Positions 7,015 through 11,003 of a stretch of DNA of 11,003 bases are shown in pieces (positions within the stretch are counted from its first letter, which is position 1; each line of letters starts with the position of its first letter). The stretch lies in contig NZ_DFQV01000004.1 in NCBI RefSeq assembly GCF_002377945.1, positions 1 to 11,003 on the forward strand. The letters are read 5' to 3'. A program made the translations under genes and the position numbers. This DNA comes from Psychrobacter sp. UBA3480 (GTDB lineage Bacteria; Pseudomonadota; Gammaproteobacteria; Pseudomonadales; Moraxellaceae). Under the pieces are notes generated by a model, which searched no databases, was not told where the DNA came from, and saw only the letters and a list, made by a program, of their open reading frames with translations.

Positions 7015-9480
7015 TCACAAGTCTAACCTACGTAGTCTAAGCGCGTTAACAATCACCGAGAATGACGACAAGCTCATAGCTGCCGCTGCTATCATTGGAC
7101 TAAGTAGAAGCCCAAATACGGGATAGAGCACACCTGCGGCAATTGGGACACCAAGTGCATTGTAAATAAAGGCAAAAAACAGGTTCTGTCTGATATTGCG
7201 CATGGTGGCGTGGCTAAGCTTATAAGCTTTAGCAATACCCATTAAATCACCTTTTAGCAGGGTAATACCCGCACTCTCCATCGCCACATCTGTTCCTGTA
7301 CCCATAGCGATACCAACATTCGCCTGCGCTAGTGCGGGCGCATCGTTGATACCGTCACCTGCCATTGCTACCAATTTACCGCTATCTTGCATCTCTTTGA
7401 CGATACGGTTTTTGTCCTCTGGTGAGACGTCGGCATGGACTTCATCGATACCTAATTTATTGGCGACTGCCTGCGCGGTTTTTTCGTTATCACCCGTTAG
7501 CATGACGACTTTTAGTCCCGCGTCATGAAGCAGTGAAATAGCCTCTTTGGTGCTTGGTTTAATAGGGTCAGCAACTGAAATAATACCAGCAGCTTTACCA
7601 TCTATAGCCACAAACATGACTGTTTCACCGTCTTTTCTACGGACATCAGCTTTAGTAGATAAATCCTGATCGAAGCTGTTTAAACGCTCCATAAGCTTAG
7701 AGTTACCAATAGCGATGTTCTTACCATCGACCACGGCTTGTACGCCTTCGCCAGTAGTCGAATTAAAGTCAGTAGCTTTAGGAATAATGAGTGATCTTTC
7801 TTGAGCCGCTCTAACGATAGCTTCTGCCAAAGGATGCTCGCTTGCAATTTCTACTGCGGCTACCAATGCGAGGAACTCGTCTTCATCTTGACCTACCTGC
7901 GCGTCAATTGCAGTAAGCTCGGGCTTACCAGCGGTCAGTGTTCCGGTCTTGTCGACGACAATAGTATCGACTTTTTCCATACTCTCTAACGCTTCAGCAT
8001 TTTTGATGAGGACGCCGTTTTGTGCGCCTTTGCCAGTACCAACCATGATTGACATCGGCGTCGCCAGACCAAGGGCACAAGGACAGGCAATAATCAGTAC
8101 CGCAATCGCATTAACCAAAGCATAAGCCATAGCGGGCTCAGGGCCGAATATCGCCCAGACAATAAAGGTAATGACGGAGCAGATAAGCACGATCGGTACG
8201 AACCACCCAGCTACCTTATCTACCAATTTCTGTATAGGTGCGCGGCTACGCTGAGCTTCGGCAACCATTTGTACAATTTTGGATAATACCGAATCTGCTC
8301 CAACATTGACCGCTTCGACCAATAGCGTTCCAGTGCCATTCACCGTACCGCCAGTAACCGTATCTCCTTGTGCTTTTGATACAGGGATTGGCTCACCCGT
8401 TACCATTGATTCATCAACATTACTATTGCCATCGATCACTGTACCATCTACGGGTAGTTTCTCACCCGGTTTAACCCGTAGCTTATCGCCAGTGACGACC
8501 TCATCAAGCGAGACTTCGACTTCGTTGCCATTTTCATCGACACGTCTTGCAGTCGGCGGTGCGAGCTCAAGCAATGCTCGAATCGCGCCTGAAGTTTGAC
8601 TTCTGGCTTTGAGCTCTAATACTTGACCCAAAAGTACTAAGGTTACAATGACAGCTGCCGCTTCGTAATACACACCGACTTGACCATTAGCGTCTCTGAA
8701 ACTGTCTGGGAAAATATTGGGAAAAAAGGTCGCGACAATACTAAAAATATAAGCAGCGCCTACGCCTATCGCAATCAAAGTAAACATATTGAGATTGCGG
8801 CTTTTTATAGACTGCCAACCACGGACAAAAAACGGGGCGGCGCCCCAAAGCACGACAGGGGTCGCAAGCACTAACTCAGCCCATTGTAAGATCTGTGAGG
8901 AGATACCATACTGACTGAAATTAACTACGTTTACGTCAAACATACCGCTCATCACATATATTAATAGCGGTACAGTCAGTACTGTACAAACCCAGAATCG
9001 ACGAGTCATATCATCGAGCTCTGAGGTATCTTCTTCACCGATAGTAAGCGTTTCAGGCTCAAGTGCCATGCCGCATATTGGACAGCCACTATTCTCAACA
9101 TCTCTGACTTCAGGGTGCATAGGACAGGTGTAGACCGTGCCATCATAATCAGCAGGAACTTTGTCGTATTTACCGCCTTTGATAGATTTTACATCAGTGC
9201 TGTTAGAAGTATCCGCTCCATGACCATGGCAACTTGCATGACTGTCTTCATCAACAACCTCGTCTTCAGGTTTAAGGAACATGCCGCATATCGGACAATC
9301 GCTCTTTTCAGTATCCCTGACCTCAGGATGCATAGGACAGGTATAAACGGTTCCGCTATAGCCAGTTGGCACCTTATCGTAAGTGGTATCTTTATTAGGT
9401 TCTATGCCTGTATTCACTGTACCGTCACAGCAATCATGGTCTTCGCTGTCCGAAGTATTTTTTGTCGTATCGTGTTTCAT
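7015..9480 (-). CDS. copA: Cu(+)-exporting P1B-type ATPase with two N-terminal metal-binding modules
   Basis: This inner-membrane pump uses ATP to export Cu(+) from the cytoplasm. The 821 residues carry the full P1B-1 set: TGEP about 361-364, CPC in the sixth helix at 466-468, DKTGT at 510-514 (Asp510 phosphorylated), SEHP at 547-550, TGDN near 662 and GDGINDAP at 708-715. YN at 773-774 and MSLSS at 802-806 lie in the last two helices; these mark Cu(+)/Ag(+) selectivity. The N-terminus has no GMTCxxC HMA domain. It has two heavy-metal-binding modules, each [11 protein letters not shown] followed by CPICGM, at about 46-71 and 117-142. A HASCHGHG stretch lies between them and CC lies at 17-18. 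The ATG at 9478-9480 has GGGA about 9 nt upstream. The small DUF5676 gene precedes it by 140 nt on the same strand and tatABC follows. No CueR-like dyad was evident upstream, though TTAGGGC occurs twice (9514-9520, 9551-9557). Confidence 0.95.
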   Translation of the reverse strand: MKHDTTKNTSDSEDHDCCDGTVNTGIEPNKDTTYDKVPTGYSGTVYTCPMHPEVRDTEKSDCPICGMFLKPEDEVVDEDSHASCHGHGADTSNSTDVKSIKGGKYDKVPADYDGTVYTCPMHPEVRDVENSGCPICGMALEPETLTIGEEDTSELDDMTRRFWVCTVLTVPLLIYVMSGMFDVNVVNFSQYGISSQILQWAELVLATPVVLWGAAPFFVRGWQSIKSRNLNMFTLIAIGVGAAYIFSIVATFFPNIFPDSFRDANGQVGVYYEAAAVIVTLVLLGQVLELKARSQTSGAIRALLELAPPTARRVDENGNEVEVSLDEVVTGDKLRVKPGEKLPVDGTVIDGNSNVDESMVTGEPIPVSKAQGDTVTGGTVNGTGTLLVEAVNVGADSVLSKIVQMVAEAQRSRAPIQKLVDKVAGWFVPIVLICSVITFIVWAIFGPEPAMAYALVNAIAVLIIACPCALGLATPMSIMVGTGKGAQNGVLIKNAEALESMEKVDTIVVDKTGTLTAGKPELTAIDAQVGQDEDEFLALVAAVEIASEHPLAEAIVRAAQERSLIIPKATDFNSTTGEGVQAVVDGKNIAIGNSKLMERLNSFDQDLSTKADVRRKDGETVMFVAIDGKAAGIISVADPIKPSTKEAISLLHDAGLKVVMLTGDNEKTAQAVANKLGIDEVHADVSPEDKNRIVKEMQDSGKLVAMAGDGINDAPALAQANVGIAMGTGTDVAMESAGITLLKGDLMGIAKAYKLSHATMRNIRQNLFFAFIYNALGVPIAAGVLYPVFGLLLSPMIAAAAMSLSSFSVIVNALRLRRLDL
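9068..9384 (-). repeat. Internal repeat encoding the two metal-binding modules of the copper ATPase
   Basis: Two related stretches of about 100 bp, beginning at 9068 and 9281, both start ATGCCGCATAT on the plus strand and share AGGACAGGT further on. Their 213-bp spacing equals 71 codons and matches the 71-residue offset between the CPMHPEV and CPICGM modules. This looks like an old in-frame duplication within the gene. Confidence 0.75.
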
Positions 9481-9620
9481 GACTATGTTCCCGTTATTGA
9501 TTGCAATGATAGTTTAGGGCTAAGTCGCCAGCTTTTGATCCCATCCAAGATTAGGGCACTGTTCGTCGTTCTAAGCATAGCTGACCTATCTGAGCCGAAG
9601 ATTCAATGGCTACGCTAGAC

Positions 9621-9899
9621 TCATCGTGCTTTGGCAAACCAGCGATATAGCGGTACAAACACAATCGCGAAATACCAACCATAAAGATAGGATTCGACAA
9701 ATCCAATTAGGAAACCTGACCATGTCAGCCATTCAAAACCAGGTAGCAGCGGTGCCCAAGCCTCATGCATACTTATCTGCTCAGGTGCGAGTAGGCCAAA
9801 GACTATGCACAAGAGATAGCTGATGAGCAGAAACAGAGAAACGCTGTTGCCCACAGGACCAATTCTTAAAGTATTCGCTTTTGAATTCAATTCGTTCAT
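9621..9899 (-). CDS. DUF5676-like small membrane protein of copper clusters
   Basis: This 92-residue protein has two hydrophobic segments (about 20-38 and 59-86) separated by an AWAPLLPGFEWLTW loop. The second contains GFLIGFVESYLYGWYFAIVF. The layout resembles DUF5676 membrane proteins, whose function is unknown and which often lie beside copper-resistance genes; the assignment is from memory of the family pattern, not a search. The ATG at 9897-9899 has AAGGAG about 8 nt upstream, a strong site. The gene precedes the copper ATPase in the same direction, 140 nt away, and could share its transcript. It may modulate or accompany copper export, but nothing in the sequence shows a metal site apart from one Met-His pair. 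Confidence 0.78.
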   Translation of the reverse strand: MNELNSKANTLRIGPVGNSVSLFLLISYLLCIVFGLLAPEQISMHEAWAPLLPGFEWLTWSGFLIGFVESYLYGWYFAIVFVPLYRWFAKAR

Positions 9900-9966
9900 C
9901 TTGACTCTCCTTGGTAGATGCTATACACCGCTTTCGTCACCACCAAACAACGGTATGGTATATGAC

Positions 9967-10005
9967 CCGAACATCCGAACCAGAAAGCTCTGCGCAATAA
10001 TTATA
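9967..10005 (-). promoter_or_regulatory. Possible promoter/operator region of the DUF5676-copper ATPase unit
   Basis: On the minus strand a perfect TATAAT lies at 10005-10000, about 100 nt upstream of the DUF5676 start, but no good -35 hexamer is placed before it. Downstream of it GTTCGG occurs twice with an 8-bp period (plus-strand CCGAAC at 9967-9972 and 9975-9980), which could be an operator. This is a weak call from short motifs. Confidence 0.25.
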
Positions 10006-10010
10006 TAAAA

Positions 10011-10196
10011 TTACATCAGCAGAGCATTAAAACTGGTCGTCAAACAGTCTCTATATACTTGATGCAAGTACGTCGCAGCACCGCCAGCTGACGGGTAAGC
10101 GTTAGAGATTTTGATATAGGAGTAAGCACTAAAAGAGACAACAATTGCAGCAGCCAAAAGGCCAGTGGGGAAAGTGAACCATGCATACTCAGCCTT
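10011..10196 (-). pseudogene. Remnant of an APC-type amino-acid permease
   Basis: A 61-codon open stretch on the minus strand translates to KAEYAWFTFPTGLLAAA, a hydrophobic helix, then SAYSYIKISNAYPSAGGAATYL, ending LLM and TAA. The helix followed by YIKISNAYPSAGGA closely resembles the second membrane segment and adjoining loop of APC-superfamily amino-acid transporters (compare the typical LSYAEL..YPSAGG pattern). There is no start codon with a ribosome site. A TAA stop lies immediately upstream in frame, and the first helix, with its glycine-rich motif, and all later helices are missing. It is a both-ends-truncated relic in a 431-bp stretch that otherwise has no gene. Confidence 0.7.
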
Positions 10197-10330
10197 TTAT
10201 TGCTTTTTCATGAGCAATGTTTTGATTCTGCAGTGAAAGTAGCTTTGAATAAAAAGACCTATATGCTTACGTCTATCATTTGATAGACCATTATTTTATT
10301 TGTTTAAAATACTCCTATCAGTATAGATCG
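10197..10330. other. Gene-free remainder of the 9900-10330 gap
   Basis: No reading frame with a ribosome site is seen on either strand here. The only clear structure is the palindrome at 10271-10288. A shorter CTAT-CAGT-ATAG hairpin lies near 10315-10326, just after the DUF305 stop codon in the transcribed direction. Confidence 0.5.
10271..10288. terminator. Perfect 8-bp palindrome, possible terminator or operator
   Basis: GTCTATCA, TT, TGATAGAC is a perfect inverted repeat. As RNA it gives a 7-bp stem with a 4-nt loop. It lies 42 nt past the DUF305 stop in that gene's direction; a CTTTTT run follows about 11-16 nt later, too far for a classical terminator. On the plus strand it is followed by a T-rich CATTATTTTATTTG. 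Its symmetry would also suit a dimeric repressor site. Confidence 0.35.
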
Positions 10331-10816
10331 TTATTCAAGCTCATCAATCAATTGCTTCATCTCAGCGATCTCACGCTTTTGCGCTTTAATAATATCGTCA
10401 GCAAGCTGTTGTACACGCGGATCTTCAATATCAGCGCGGCTACTGGTGAGAATAGCAATCGAGTGATGCGGTATCATCGCTTGCATCCAATCGACTTGAT
10501 CGACAGTTGCTTGTGATCGCACGCCCCAAATACCAACAGCAAACATCAATACGCTTAGACCATAAATCATTAAGTTGACCTTGGTCTTCTTATACATATT
10601 AGTCATAAATGCCAACATGACCACTGCCATACCGGCACCCATGTAGAGCGCCATATAAGCTCGGGTTTCACTAAAATAAATATGATCCCATTCATAAGTA
10701 TTGAAATACATCATGATGTACATCACAATCGTAGACGTCACAATCATCAGGGTGAACTTTACGTAAGGGTTCATGCCCTGTTGATGATCCATGTTGTTTT
10801 GATCTGAAGTATTCAT
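10331..10816 (-). CDS. DUF305 family membrane protein of copper cluster
   Basis: The 161-residue protein has three membrane segments, at about 20-38, 53-72 and 80-97. A C-terminal helical part contains DWMQAMIPHHSIAI (109-122) and then KAQKREIAEMKQLI (145-158). The M-x-x-M-x-x-HH pattern is the hallmark of DUF305, whose members include copper-binding proteins of resistance clusters. Here the motif would follow the last helix, so it probably faces one membrane side as a copper-binding bundle. The N-terminal tail is rich in Met, His and Gln. The ATG at 10814-10816 has GGGG about 8 nt upstream. It lies 27 nt downstream of copB on the same strand, so the two should be cotranscribed. A copper sequestering or delivery role is inferred from family and context. 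Confidence 0.85.
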   Translation of the reverse strand: MNTSDQNNMDHQQGMNPYVKFTLMIVTSTIVMYIMMYFNTYEWDHIYFSETRAYMALYMGAGMAVVMLAFMTNMYKKTKVNLMIYGLSVLMFAVGIWGVRSQATVDQVDWMQAMIPHHSIAILTSSRADIEDPRVQQLADDIIKAQKREIAEMKQLIDELE

Positions 10817-10843
10817 AGTATATCCCCTATTATTTTAATAAAA

Positions 10844-11003
10844 TTAGAACCAGAATTTGACCCCCGCAGTCAAACTACCGCTATCAACCGATTCATTTTC
10901 TTGACGTCGTTGACCACGAGCCTTGCCAAGCGCTGTCTCATAACTCACGCCCACATAAGGGGCTAGTTGGCGACTGAACGTCTCGTAAGTCAGCCTTACC
11001 TCG
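10844..11003 (-). CDS. copB: Copper resistance protein B, C-terminal end only
   Basis: The gene's 3' end enters from the right edge; its start lies outside the window. The 52 visible residues begin EVRLTYETFSRQLAPYVGV, continue SYETALGKARGQRRQ and end SLTAGVKFWF before TAA (10844-10846). This matches the CopB/PcoB C-terminus, with the final beta-strand ending in an aromatic residue as in outer-membrane beta-barrels. CopB is an outer-membrane copper-binding protein, usually encoded directly after the multicopper oxidase CopA/PcoA. The 27-nt gap to the DUF305 gene suggests one operon. The gap contains an AT-rich palindrome (ATTTTATTAAAAT) but no terminator. Confidence 0.85.
   Translation of the reverse strand, partial: EVRLTYETFSRQLAPYVGVSYETALGKARGQRRQENESVDSGSLTAGVKFWF

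Noticed and set aside
8279..8599. Plus-strand 106-codon frame rich in Ser/Thr/Pro inside the copper ATPase gene
   Set aside because: The low-complexity composition is typical of an antisense shadow; there is no ribosome site and no motif.
9115..9618. Plus-strand 167-codon frame over the N-terminus of the copper ATPase
   Set aside because: It is antisense to the two metal-binding modules, whose motifs prove the minus-strand reading.
9481..9620. CueR/MerR-type operator upstream of the copper ATPase
   Set aside because: No ACCTT-type dyad with the long spacer expected for this regulator family was found.
1..11003. CRISPR array, tRNA, rRNA or insertion sequence
   Set aside because: No regularly spaced repeats, cloverleaf, ribosomal sequence or transposase with terminal inverted repeats was seen on reading both strands.

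Overview
The window looks like chromosomal or island DNA of a gammaproteobacterium in the Moraxellaceae, most likely Psychrobacter. This rests on the moderately low GC, the style of the TatA/TatB proteins, the DUF6122 protein and the copper-resistance gene set. No rRNA or housekeeping marker is present to confirm it.

Layout. (1) Positions 2-2574, plus strand: an AT-rich block with a very large tyrosine recombinase, cut by the left window edge, and a small unknown partner gene sharing a 4-nt ATGA overlap. It reads as the end of an integrated mobile element, with the element boundary probably in the gene-free stretch 2575-2783. (2) Positions 2784-5253: a DUF6122 membrane protein (minus), a four-helix membrane protein of unrecognised family (plus), and a gene for a protein whose ATP-grasp motifs occur in permuted order (minus). 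A decayed second copy of the 3' end of that last gene lies at 3245-3327, on the far side of the four-helix gene. (3) Positions 5390-6937, minus strand: a complete tatABC operon for the twin-arginine translocase. A hairpin separates tatA from tatB, and tatB and tatC overlap by 4 nt. (4) Positions 7015-11003, minus strand: a copper-handling cluster. In transcription order it holds the 3' end of copB, a DUF305 membrane protein, a decayed amino-acid permease fragment in otherwise gene-free DNA, a DUF5676 small membrane protein, and a Cu(+)-exporting P1B ATPase with two N-terminal metal-binding modules.

Working together. The CopA-type ATPase pumps Cu(+) out of the cytoplasm. CopB is an outer-membrane copper-binding protein, and DUF305 and DUF5676 proteins are frequent companions in copper islands. 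The multicopper oxidase normally encoded next to copB would lie beyond the right edge and is usually a Tat substrate, so the adjoining tatABC may be functionally linked; that link is inference. The left part carries the signs of genome remodelling: recombinase, gene relics and a compositional shift. No CRISPR array, tRNA, rRNA or recognisable insertion sequence was found.
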